Assembly: GCF_000716715.1 (NCBI RefSeq)
Contig: NZ_JNYJ01000038.1
Coordinates: forward strand, 1-64,000
Reading direction: 5' to 3'
DNA: 64,000 nt
Source: Dactylosporangium aurantiacum
Lineage (GTDB): Bacteria; Actinomycetota; Actinomycetes; Mycobacteriales; Micromonosporaceae
A program made the translations under genes and the position numbers. Positions within the stretch are counted from its first letter, which is position 1. Every line of letters starts with the position of its first letter. Below, in pieces: positions 1 through 7,664 of the stretch. Under the pieces are notes generated by a model that was given only the letters and a program-made list of their open reading frames with translations, did no database searches and was not told the origin of the DNA.

Positions 1-2444
1 GCCCAGTTCTGCGCCCCGGACCCGTTGCACGTCCACAGCTGGATCTTCGTACCGTCCGCGGAGCCACCACCGGACACGTCCAGGCACTTACCGAGCGCCT
101 GCAGCGTCTGACCGGAGCGGGTCCAGGTCTGCGCGTTGGTGCCGTTGCAGGTGTAGATCTGGATCTGCGTGCCGTCCGCGGTGGCGGCCGAACGCACGTC
201 CAGGCACTTGCCGGCGAGGCCCTTGACCGGGCCGACGCCGCCGGTGCCGGTGGTGAACGTGAAGCTGTCCAGGTCCAGCAGGGCGGCGGTGCCGCTGCCG
301 GCGAACGTCACGTACAGCGACGTCGTGCCCGCCGGCGGGCTGGTGATCGGCACCGTGACGCTGGTGAACGTCTCCCACGAGCCGGTGACCGGGATCGTGG
401 CGGAGCCGATGACGGTGCCGGTGGGTGAGCCGGTGCGGAACTGCACCGTGCCGCCGATGCCACCGGACGACGCCCGGACCAGCACCGAGGTGGCGTTGTT
501 CAGCTTGTACGGGTCGAACTCGATCCAGTCGCCGTTGTTGATGTCACCGACGGTCTTGCCGCCCTCGGCGGTGGTCTTGCTGAACGTGTTGATGCCGGAG
601 GACGTCTTGAAGTGCTCCGCCTGCCGGTGCCGGGGCTGCAGGATGTTCTGGGCGTGGGTGGTGAGGCCGCCCTTGTCGGTGTACTGCGCGTCGAAGATCG
701 GGAAGATGTTCGCCGCGTCGTCGTGCTCACCGTCGACCGGGATGGTGATCGTGCCGGAGCAGCCGGTCTGCGACGTGATCTGGTGGGCGTGCTGGTCGTG
801 GCCGAGCACGTAGGTCATGGTGACCTTCGTGCAGTCGATCGTGCCGTCCTCGGGGTCGCTGACCGTGACGCTCCACGGGACGCTGTCGCCGAAGGACACC
901 AGCTGCCCCGCCGCGGGCGCGTTGATCGTCACCGTCGGCGCGGTGTTGCCGACGCTGATCAGCACGCTGGACGTGGCGGGGGCGTTCTGGTTGTCCCGCA
1001 CGGTGAGCGTCGCGGTGTAGGTGCCGTTCGTGGTGTACGTGTACGACGGGTTCGCGGCGGTCGAGTCCTGGGTGCCGTTGCCGTCGAAGTCCCACGAGTA
1101 GGTCAGCGCCCCGCCCTCGGGGTCGCTGGACCCGGCGGAGGAGAACGTGACCGTGAGCGGCGCGGCGCCCGAGGTCTTGTTCGCGCTCGCGACCGCGGTC
1201 GGTGCCCGGTTGCCGCCGCCGACGTAGTCGTAGCGGTACAGGGCCGAGTTGGCGTCGCCGTTGAAGTAGCCCGTGCCGTAGTCCAGGACGTACAGGGCGC
1301 CGTCGGGGCCGAACTGCATGTCCATGACCTGCTTGCCGTTCCACGGGAACGTGTCGATCGCGCCGCGGGAGCCGTCGCTGTTGACGACGATCGGCTTGAT
1401 CCAGCCGCGGCCGAACTCGCCGGCGAAGAACATGCCGTTGAACGCCGCCGGGAACTTCGTCGCCGACGGGTTCGCCGCGTCGTAGCGGTACACCGGACCG
1501 CCCATCGGCGACTCGGAGCCGCTGCCGAACTCGGTCGGGCTGCCGGCGTCGCCGCCGTAGCGGATCCAGGCGGGGCGCGCCGCGGGCAGCGTGCCGAGGC
1601 CGGTGTTGCGGAACGAGTTGTTCGTCGGGCCGCCCGTGCAGTTGTACTTGGCGCCGCCGGTGCTGGTGGCGAAGTCCCACTCGTTGTAGGTCTCGGTCGT
1701 GGTGTTCGTGCCGGTGCAGTACGGCCAGCCGTAGTTGCCCGGCGACGTGATCCGGTTGAACTCGACCTGCCCGGACGGGCCCCTCGTGGAGCTGGTGGTG
1801 CCGGCGTCAGGGCCGTAGTCACCGACGTAGACGACGCCGGTCGCCTTGTCCACGGTCATCCGGTACGGGTTGCGGAACCCCATCGCGTAGATCTCCGGCC
1901 GCGTGTTCGCGGTGCCGGGCGCGAACAGGTTCCCCGACGGGATGCTGTAGGTGCCGTTCGCGTTGAAGTTCGAGTTCAGCGTGAACCGGGACAGGCGGTT
2001 GACCCCGGTCCAGGTGGCCCAGTCGGTGGCGGTGCCGGTGGCCGGTGCGTCGCCCGCCGGGGTGTTCAGCGGCGGCGCGTAGTACAGGTAGATGTAGCGG
2101 TTGGTGGCGAAGTTCGGGTCGGCCGCGACGCCCTGCAGGCCTTCCTCGTCGTGCGTGTAGACGGGGATGTTGCCGATGACGGTGGTGGTGCCGTTCGCGT
2201 CGGTGCGCCGCAGCGTGCCGTTGCGGGCGGTGTGCAGCACGGACCGGTCCGGCAGCACGGAGATGGTCAGCGGCTCGCCGACCTCGGGCTCGCCCTTAGC
2301 CAGGGTGACCTGCTGGAAGTCGGCGGGGTTGATCGCCGCAGCGGCCGGGGCGGCCTGGACGACCAGGGCGCCGACGCTCGCCGAGACAAGGAGCAGGGCG
2401 GCACCCATCGGCCGCCATCGATGACGTGAGGGTTGTAGGTTCAC
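1..2444 (-). CDS. Secreted glucose/sorbosone dehydrogenase-like protein with PKD, CBM6 and ricin-lectin domains (3' end outside window)
   Basis: Read directly from the minus strand: GTG start at 2444, preceded six bases upstream by AGGAAGG. Residues 1-37 form a signal peptide ending in an Ala-rich AAPAAAA stretch. About residues 40-400 match the PQQ-type glucose/sorbosone dehydrogenase beta-propeller, with conserved DEEGLQGVA and MGFRNPYR segments. Residues ~412-490 are a PKD domain (YSWDFDGNG). A short linker domain and a CBM6-like domain (~610-730, AEHF to LDLDSFTF) follow. A ricin-B lectin repeat with CLDV and QTW motifs starts at ~740 and runs off base 1, so the C-terminus is missing. Family knowledge: such proteins oxidise sugars or act on polysaccharide outside the cell. 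It lies beside an exopolysaccharide operon, but 331 bp and its own RBS separate it from that operon, so membership is uncertain. Confidence 0.85.
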   Translation of the reverse strand, partial: MNLQPSRHRWRPMGAALLLVSASVGALVVQAAPAAAAINPADFQQVTLAKGEPEVGEPLTISVLPDRSVLHTARNGTLRRTDANGTTTVIGNIPVYTHDEEGLQGVAADPNFATNRYIYLYYAPPLNTPAGDAPATGTATDWATWTGVNRLSRFTLNSNFNANGTYSIPSGNLFAPGTANTRPEIYAMGFRNPYRMTVDKATGVVYVGDYGPDAGTTSSTRGPSGQVEFNRITSPGNYGWPYCTGTNTTTETYNEWDFATSTGGAKYNCTGGPTNNSFRNTGLGTLPAARPAWIRYGGDAGSPTEFGSGSESPMGGPVYRYDAANPSATKFPAAFNGMFFAGEFGRGWIKPIVVNSDGSRGAIDTFPWNGKQVMDMQFGPDGALYVLDYGTGYFNGDANSALYRYDYVGGGNRAPTAVASANKTSGAAPLTVTFSSAGSSDPEGGALTYSWDFDGNGTQDSTAANPSYTYTTNGTYTATLTVRDNQNAPATSSVLISVGNTAPTVTINAPAAGQLVSFGDSVPWSVTVSDPEDGTIDCTKVTMTYVLGHDQHAHQITSQTGCSGTITIPVDGEHDDAANIFPIFDAQYTDKGGLTTHAQNILQPRHRQAEHFKTSSGINTFSKTTAEGGKTVGDINNGDWIEFDPYKLNNATSVLVRASSGGIGGTVQFRTGSPTGTVIGSATIPVTGSWETFTSVTVPITSPPAGTTSLYVTFAGSGTAALLDLDSFTFTTGTGGVGPVKGLAGKCLDVRSAATADGTQIQIYTCNGTNAQTWTRSGQTLQALGKCLDVSGGGSADGTKIQLWTCNGSGAQNW

Positions 2445-2775
2445 TGTGTCCCTTCCTGACTGAACGTGCCAGGCAGGGCGCGCGCCGCCGCGCCGGATGC
2501 CGTATGCCTCCGCGACCCCGGGATGGCCATCGATGCATCCACTGCCGACGGATACATTGATGAAACACTCCGGTGTCGTGGAGGACACACTAGGAGCTTC
2601 GAACCACGCTGTCCACACTTTCTGACGCGTTGGCATGAACTTTTGCTGAGTTAACCAAAAGTGACGATCCGCTACCGAGGACGCGGTCGGCTACGATGTG
2701 TGACCGCGTCGATAGGTGATTTGGAAGAATCGGCTAAGGTTTGCTGGAGAGCAGCGCGCCGGCACCGGGCTGGGA
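2445..2775. other. Intergenic region between exopolysaccharide operon end and the dehydrogenase gene
   Basis: 331 bp without a credible gene. It is the 3' flank of the GH114 gene and the 5' flank of the dehydrogenase gene. It is less GC-rich than its surroundings around 2530-2700, as expected of a promoter. A small palindromic patch (ATCGAT/ATGCAT) lies near 2529-2538. I cannot assign a -10/-35 pair or a terminator with confidence. Confidence 0.4.
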
Positions 2776-3690
2776 TCAGCAGGGGGCACGCCACGCGTCG
2801 AGGTCCTGCTTCTTCTTCATCGACGAGAAGCGCAGGGCGGTCGTCCTGGGGCAGAACGCGGCGGTGTCGACGTCGTACTCGACGTGGAAGACCGGCTTGC
2901 CGGCGGCGATGAACACCTTCAGCGTGTCGCACTCGTCGTAGTGGGCGCACTCCTCGTTGACCGCGAAGTCGAACGCCGGCTCCAGCGCGCGGGCCTGCTC
3001 GACGTCGTTCTTCAGGCCGACACCGAGGCCGTGGCGGTGCGCGAGGTCGGCGACGCGCCGGTTGAACGTCAGCTGGTCGTCGGCGGTCAGCGGGAAACCG
3101 CTGTGGTTGGCGTAGCCGTCGACGTTGTCGGGCTCGACCGCGTCGAAGCCCTTGTCCTTGCACACCTTGAACCGGGCGGCGAACAGCGGCTCGAGCGTGT
3201 CCCAGCGGCGGATGTCGAGCCACTTCTCCCCCGGCCAGCCTTCCAGGCCCTTGCCGCGCACCGACTCGGGGAAGCTGCCGGCGTCGGCGCGGAAGTCCTC
3301 GTGGGCGCCGACGTTGACGTAGCAGATGACGCGCCGGCCCGCCGCCTTCAGCCGGGCGACGTCCGCCGCGGACGTGGTGACGGCGTCGACGTCGTACACG
3401 TCGACGGCGACCGACGTGTCGAGGGTGCCGGTCAGCTGCCACTGCCAGGTGGCCCCGACCGCCGGCCGCCACCAGCCGGCCGGCGCCGGCGCGCCCGACC
3501 CGGACGGTGCCGGCGCCGGTGACGGCGACGCGGAGCCGAGGCCGCCGAACCCCGACGGCGGCACCGCGGCCGTGCGCGGGGCGCCCCGGCCGGCGTCCGG
3601 GTCGTCGCCCCGGTCCGTGCAGGCGGCCGCGTACAGGACGGTGAGCAGGACGAGCCCGCACAGCGCGAACCGGAGCCGGCGGTCGCTCAC
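2776..3690 (-). CDS. GH114 endo-alpha-1,4-polygalactosaminidase-like lipoprotein (Ega3-like)
   Basis: 304 residues from GTG at 3690. The open frame continues upstream through low-complexity repeats, but this GTG is chosen because it directly precedes a membrane segment (LRFALCGLVLLTVLYAAAC) with a possible lipobox Cys24. A Pro/Ser/Gly-rich linker (~40-72) leads into a GH114 TIM barrel: WQWQLTG near 82, VICYVNVGAHEDFR near 121-134, DAVEPDN at 183-189 and AVNEEC at 243-248. In the family, the Asp of the E-x-D-N motif and a Glu in the V-N-E-E region are the catalytic acids, and both are present (D188, E246/E247). Family role: endo-cleavage of alpha-1,4 galactosamine-rich polymer. As the last gene of the galE operon it probably trims or releases the polymer at the cell surface. 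Confidence 0.85.
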   Translation of the reverse strand: MSDRRLRFALCGLVLLTVLYAAACTDRGDDPDAGRGAPRTAAVPPSGFGGLGSASPSPAPAPSGSGAPAPAGWWRPAVGATWQWQLTGTLDTSVAVDVYDVDAVTTSAADVARLKAAGRRVICYVNVGAHEDFRADAGSFPESVRGKGLEGWPGEKWLDIRRWDTLEPLFAARFKVCKDKGFDAVEPDNVDGYANHSGFPLTADDQLTFNRRVADLAHRHGLGVGLKNDVEQARALEPAFDFAVNEECAHYDECDTLKVFIAAGKPVFHVEYDVDTAAFCPRTTALRFSSMKKKQDLDAWRAPC

Positions 3691-3955
3691 CTGGCCACCG
3701 CCCGCGAACGCGGGAACCGCGGCCGGTGGCCGGTCACGGGAGCGCCGCCGGCGAACGCCCGACCGCCCGAACGCCCGAACCGCGGCCCGTGGCCGGTCAC
3801 CACGCCTGCGCCCGCGGACGCCCGAACGCGCGGCCCGCGGCCGGTCACCGCGCCGTTGCCCGCGCACACACGAACCCGCGAACGCGCGAACCGCGGCCCG
3901 CGGGCGGTCGCCACGCCGCCGCCCGGCGAACGCGGGAACCGCGGCCCGTGGCCGG
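3691..3955. repeat. Degenerate tandem repeat between the spherulin-4-like and GH114 genes
   Basis: About five imperfect copies of a 50-62 bp unit whose most constant core is the string cc(g/c)(t/c)ggccggtcac, with cores near 3727, 3789, 3838, 3900 and 3947 (approximate). The array begins inside the last codons of the spherulin-4-like gene and runs up to the GH114 start codon. Open frames through it are only compositionally open and have no domain. The array leaves ~265 bp between two otherwise co-directional operon genes. Confidence 0.7.
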
Positions 3956-4603
3956 TCACCGGGCCGCCGCCCGGGACCGCACGACCGACGGGATGCCCTC
4001 GTAGGGCAGCGGCGCGACCAGGTCGGTGACGAGGCCGTGCGGCGCCCGGGACAGCAGCAGCGCGGTCGCGGCACCGACCCGTTCGGGCGGCACGCCGTAG
4101 ACGAGGTGCGCGGCGTTCGGCCAGTCACGGCCGTCGGGCAGCCCGTACGACGGTGGGGCGTCCACATAGGACTCCCACGGGCCTTCGAAGGTGCACACCA
4201 CGTCGGCGAGGTCCGCGTACCCGGGCAGGCACCGGGTCCCCGGGTTCAGCACCACCGAACCTCGCACCGCCCGCACCACCTGGGTCACGTAGGGCAGACC
4301 GGCCGCGTCCGCCGGCACCTGGTCGAAGAAGATACCGCCGACCGGGTACCGCGCCCAGCCGACGATGTCGCACCAGACCTCGCCGTTGGCGCGGTTGCCG
4401 TAGTCGAGGTCGACGTAGCCGAGCATCCGCACGCCGCTGCGGTGCAGGCGGGCGGTGGCGACCGCGTACACCTCGTCGCGGCCCTCGCCGCCAGGTCCGT
4501 TGTGGACGTTGACGATCGTCGTGGGGCGTTCGGTGCTGCGGCACAGGGTGTCCCACGCGTCGGGGTCGGCGAGCGGGTGGACGTACAGCGGCAGGAGCAT
4601 CAT
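3956..4603 (-). CDS. Spherulin-4 / GH135-family protein (Sph3-like)
   Basis: 215 residues starting ATG at 4603. The start overlaps the stop of the upstream membrane-protein gene by four bases (ATGA), indicating translational coupling. The fold matches the spherulation-specific family 4: LLPLYVHPL at 3-11, TTIVNVHNGPGG at 28-39, MLGYVDLDYG at 60-69 and GGIFFDQVP at 89-97. In the family the FFD(E) segment carries acidic residues at the active site; here the Asp (D94) is kept and the next residue is Gln95. Fungal Sph3 is a glycoside hydrolase essential for galactosaminogalactan synthesis. Unlike that protein, this one begins directly with the domain and shows no signal peptide or anchor, so location and topology are open. 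Family call firm, substrate inferred from neighbours. Confidence 0.8.
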   Translation of the reverse strand: MMLLPLYVHPLADPDAWDTLCRSTERPTTIVNVHNGPGGEGRDEVYAVATARLHRSGVRMLGYVDLDYGNRANGEVWCDIVGWARYPVGGIFFDQVPADAAGLPYVTQVVRAVRGSVVLNPGTRCLPGYADLADVVCTFEGPWESYVDAPPSYGLPDGRDWPNAAHLVYGVPPERVGAATALLLSRAPHGLVTDLVAPLPYEGIPSVVRSRAAAR

Positions 4604-6051
4604 CGGTAACTCTCCGGGTCACGCAGGACGAGCGCCGCGACGGCCAGGCCGGGCAGGCCGGCGCCGAGCAGGGTCGCGACGGCGAGGGTTTCGGTGAACG
4701 TGGGCGCCACGTGCACCAGGGCGGGTGCCCAGTGCCCGACGCCGGCGACGAGCAGCGTCGGCCACCACACGACGAGGGCGGCGGTGCCGGCGCGGCCGTG
4801 CGCGGCGAGGACGAGGCACAGCGCGTACACGCCGGTGAGCAGGATCGCGGCGGCGAGGCCCTGCCCGCCGGGGCCGCTGAGACCGGCCCAGACGGCCCCG
4901 GCGACGGCGGCGCCGAGCCCGACGGGCACGCACAGCACGGCGACGGTGCCCTTGCTGATGCGGGCCAGCCGCCGGTCGAACGCGGCCCGGTCGGCGAGGA
5001 CGGCCCGGGCGTACGCGATGCGCCGCCGGTGCCACACGAGGGTCAGCTCGATGAGGGGTACCCCGACGAGCAGCGGCACCGCCTCGACGGGGACCCGGTG
5101 CGGGGCGATGCCGTCGAGGGCGACGGCCCGCAGCAGTGCCGCCTGGCCGGTGCCGACGAGCCCGAAGAGCAGGGCGTAGCCGATGTCGCCGCGCCATGAC
5201 CGCCACCGCCGCCACGGCATGCGGCCGCTGACGTCGGCGCCGACGACGGGCCGGAACGCGACGGCGACGAGCGCGGCGACCCCGCACAGCAGCGCGGGGA
5301 CGGCCCACCGGCCGAGCCCGGCGGCGACCGCGGCGGTGGCGAGCCAGCACGGGGCGGCCGCGGCCAGCACGACCCGTTCCCGGCCGGTGACGAGTGCGAC
5401 GGCGGCGACCGCGAACAGCGCCAGTTGCGCGGCGGCGATCGTGTACGCCCGTGGCCCGTGCCCGGCGAGCGCGACGGCCCAGCCGGCGGCGAGGCCGAGG
5501 AACCCGCCGCCGAGCAGCCGCGCGGCGGCGGTGACGCCCCGCTCCGACAGTGCCCGGTAGCCGAGGTACGACAGTGCCTGCCCGCCGCCCCAGCCGAGCA
5601 GCAGCGTGCCGGTCGTGGCGAGCTGCGGGGCGCCGTCGACCTCGGGTGCGGCGCCGAGCCCGATGGCGAGGGGCGTCAGGTAGATGGCGGCGCGGGTGAG
5701 GGTCTCGGTGACGACGGCGCGGGTCGTCGGCCCGTCCTCGACGGCCGTGGTGTGCACGACCGTCTCGGCGGTGTCGAGGGTACGGGCGACGACGCGCCCG
5801 GCGAGCGCGAACACCGACGGCACGCCGTACTCCCGGTCGGCGACCCGGTCGTTGATGCCGTTGGCCTCCAGGATCGCGGCGATCTCGTCGACGTCGACGG
5901 CGCCGACGCAGTCCTCGCGCATCCGGTCGGCGAGCGCGGCGACGGGGTCGGTCGGGACCCGCCCGACGAACCGCAGCGACTCGCCGCGGTCGAGGGTGGA
6001 CGGCCGGGCCCGCCGCTGGGTCGGCACGACCACGAGCGAGTCAGCGCCCAT
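4600..6051 (-). CDS. Multi-spanning membrane protein of the exopolysaccharide operon (possible polymer translocation partner)
   Basis: 483 residues. An N-terminal ~115-residue soluble part (VGRVPTDPVAALADRM, VDEIAAILEANGINDRV) is followed by roughly eleven or twelve hydrophobic segments. The only usable start in this frame is ATG 6051, because a stop lies 17 codons upstream and no RBS precedes it. Initiation therefore probably depends on coupling to the short ORF 6106-6041 that overlaps it. It lies between the glycosyltransferase and spherulin-4-like genes and overlaps the latter by 4 bp. I do not recognise a named family. It lacks the PelG N-terminal signature I would expect. Its place next to a PelF-like enzyme suggests an export or synthase-membrane role, possibly replacing PelG or the membrane part of fungal Gtb3 (inference). 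Confidence 0.75.
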   Translation of the reverse strand: MGADSLVVVPTQRRARPSTLDRGESLRFVGRVPTDPVAALADRMREDCVGAVDVDEIAAILEANGINDRVADREYGVPSVFALAGRVVARTLDTAETVVHTTAVEDGPTTRAVVTETLTRAAIYLTPLAIGLGAAPEVDGAPQLATTGTLLLGWGGGQALSYLGYRALSERGVTAAARLLGGGFLGLAAGWAVALAGHGPRAYTIAAAQLALFAVAAVALVTGRERVVLAAAAPCWLATAAVAAGLGRWAVPALLCGVAALVAVAFRPVVGADVSGRMPWRRWRSWRGDIGYALLFGLVGTGQAALLRAVALDGIAPHRVPVEAVPLLVGVPLIELTLVWHRRRIAYARAVLADRAAFDRRLARISKGTVAVLCVPVGLGAAVAGAVWAGLSGPGGQGLAAAILLTGVYALCLVLAAHGRAGTAALVVWWPTLLVAGVGHWAPALVHVAPTFTETLAVATLLGAGLPGLAVAALVLRDPESYR

Positions 6052-6106
6052 GCCGCCCGCCCCCGCCGCCGTGCCCGGGACCGCCGGGGCCGTCGGGACT
6101 GGTCAT
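6041..6106 (-). CDS. 21-residue Gly/Pro-rich coupling ORF upstream of the membrane-protein gene
   Basis: ATG at 6106 is preceded by a near-ideal Shine-Dalgarno (GGAGGTGA, four bases away). The frame encodes MTSPDGPGGPGHGGGGGRHG plus Arg and stops at 6041-6043, eight codons' worth of overlap region being just inside the next gene: the stop lies a few bases after ATG 6051. The downstream gene has no SD of its own, so this ORF may deliver ribosomes to it. Alternatively it may be an accidental product of the repeat. Confidence 0.5.
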   Translation of the reverse strand: MTSPDGPGGPGHGGGGGRHGR

Positions 6107-6195
6107 GCCGTCACCTCCGCTGCGCTCCGGCGCCGCCCTGACCTCGAAACTGCGCCCATGATGACCAGCTCCTCGCTCCGCTGCGGGCCGGTCAT
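6103..6195 (-). repeat. Copy 1 of a dispersed ~90-bp repeat encoding a 30-residue mini-ORF at the glycosyltransferase/membrane-protein junction
   Basis: The mini-ORF starts ATG 6195, overlapping the TGA of the glycosyltransferase gene (ATGA). It begins MTGPQRSEELVIMG and ends GRRRSAAEVTA, and its TGA (6103-6105) overlaps the ATG at 6106. Its 3' part contains GCGGAGGTGACGGC, a strong SD for the next start. Close relatives lie at 21112-21266 and 30064-30264, and a diverged one at 17955-18023. Confidence 0.75.
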
Positions 6196-7655
6196 ACCGC
6201 CACCAGGACCGGGTCGGCGGCCGGGGCGGACCCGGCGGCGCGGTGGCCCGTCAGGTCCAGGTACCGGTCCCGGTACGCGGACAGGCACCGGTCGAGGGTG
6301 TGTTCGCGCAGCGCCCGTTGCCGGCCGGCGTGGCCGGTCGCGGCCCGCAGCTGCGGTGAGGTGAGCAGGGCGACGCACGCCTCACCGAACGCCTGCGGGT
6401 CGCGGGGCGGCACGACCAGCCCGGCGTCGCCGACGGCCTCGGCGACGCCGCCGACGTCGGTGCTGACCGTCGGCCGGCCGCACATCATCGCCTCCAGGAC
6501 CGTGTACGGCATGCCCTCGGAGATGCTGGACAGGGCCGCGACCTGCCCGGCGGCGAACGCGTCGCGGCTGGACGCGCACGGCCCGGCCCAGGTGACCGCG
6601 TCGGTGAGGCCGAGCCCGGCGGCGGTGGCCCGGCACGCGGCGGCGTACGCCTCGTTGCCGGCGGGGACGGGACCGGCCAGGTGCAGCCGGGCGCCGGGCA
6701 CCTTGGCCCGCACGACGCCGAGGGCGCGGATGAGTGTCTCCAGGTCCTTGAGCGGGTCGACCCGGCCGACCCAGGAGATCACCGGCTCGTCGGGCTCGTC
6801 GGGCAGCGGCGCGAACCGGGCCGGGTCGACGCCGTTGCCGATGACGGCGAGCTTCGCCGGGTCGGCGCCGTGGCGTACCGCCCACCGCGAGTTGAACCCG
6901 CTGACCGGGGTGATGAGGTCCGACTCCCAGTACGACAGCCGGGCGAGGGCCCGGTGGAACCGCAGCAGCGCCGTCTTCACGCCGGGGCTCTGGTCGCCGG
7001 AGGACAGGTACCGTTCCCGCAGGTACACGCCGTGCTCCGTCATCAGGAACGGCACGCCGGAGCGCCACTTCGCGGCCAGCGCGACCATGGACGACAGGCC
7101 GTTGGCGTTGGCGTGGACGAGGTCCGCGCCGGCCGGGAGCTCCGCGGCCAGGGGGCGCAGCGCGTGCTCGAGCAGGACACCGGCGACGTCGGCGTCGCGG
7201 AGGGTGAGGCGGGGCAGGTGGATGCCGTCGGCCCTGGCCCGCGCCCACGCGTCGAGCAGGATGTCGCCGAGCCGGATCCCGGCCGCGGGGTGGCGGCCGG
7301 TGCGGGCCCTGGTGAACCGGCCCGGGCGGGGCCGCGCGAGCTCGGCGAGCTCACGCAGCCCTTCGGTGAACACGACCAGGTCGGCGGTGGTGTCGCCGAG
7401 CATGCCGCGGCACAGCCGGGCGGCGGCCCGTTCGGGGCGGCCGCGGGCCGGGCGGGCGCTGCCCCAGATCGGGACCGGGGTCAGTGACCGGACGTTGCCG
7501 GGCAGCTGGACCGCGGGCCGGTCCGGCTCGGTGCCGACGATGGCGACGAGGTCCCAGCCGACGTCGGGCAGGCCCCGCACGAGCTGGTCGCACCAGGTGC
7601 TGACCCCGCCGGTGACGTACGGGTAGGTGCCTTCGTTGACGAGCACGACACGCAC
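6192..7655 (-). CDS. PelF-like GT4 glycosyltransferase (exopolysaccharide polymerase candidate)
   Basis: 487 residues, GTG start at 7655 just 9 bases after the deacetylase stop. The N-terminus VLVNEGTYPYVTGGVSTWC is the signature of PelF/DUF3492-type enzymes. The nucleotide-sugar half follows, with MTEHGVYLRER, SWVGRVDPLKDLETLIRAL, and the GT4 E-x7-E motif within SEGMPYTVLEAMMCG around residues 375-390. No membrane span is visible, so it is cytosolic. PelF uses UDP-GalNAc/GlcNAc-type donors to build the Pel polymer, and fungal Gtb3 is the GAG glycosyltransferase. With a UDP-hexose epimerase in the same operon, UDP-GalNAc and/or UDP-Gal is the inferred donor. The C-terminus is coupled to the repeat mini-ORF downstream. 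Confidence 0.85.
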   Translation of the reverse strand: MRVVLVNEGTYPYVTGGVSTWCDQLVRGLPDVGWDLVAIVGTEPDRPAVQLPGNVRSLTPVPIWGSARPARGRPERAAARLCRGMLGDTTADLVVFTEGLRELAELARPRPGRFTRARTGRHPAAGIRLGDILLDAWARARADGIHLPRLTLRDADVAGVLLEHALRPLAAELPAGADLVHANANGLSSMVALAAKWRSGVPFLMTEHGVYLRERYLSSGDQSPGVKTALLRFHRALARLSYWESDLITPVSGFNSRWAVRHGADPAKLAVIGNGVDPARFAPLPDEPDEPVISWVGRVDPLKDLETLIRALGVVRAKVPGARLHLAGPVPAGNEAYAAACRATAAGLGLTDAVTWAGPCASSRDAFAAGQVAALSSISEGMPYTVLEAMMCGRPTVSTDVGGVAEAVGDAGLVVPPRDPQAFGEACVALLTSPQLRAATGHAGRQRALREHTLDRCLSAYRDRYLDLTGHRAAGSAPAADPVLVAV

Positions 7656-7664
7656 GCGCGGGCC

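Noticed and set aside
612..2429. 605-residue plus-strand open frame
   Set aside because: Antisense shadow of the sugar dehydrogenase gene; composition is Val/Arg/Gly with no domain, and the minus frame carries clear domains and an SD.
3326..4609. Long plus-strand frame with GRSPRRRPRTxE-like repeats
   Set aside because: It comes from the GC-rich tandem array and antisense of two hydrolase genes; not a collagen-like or Arg-rich protein gene.
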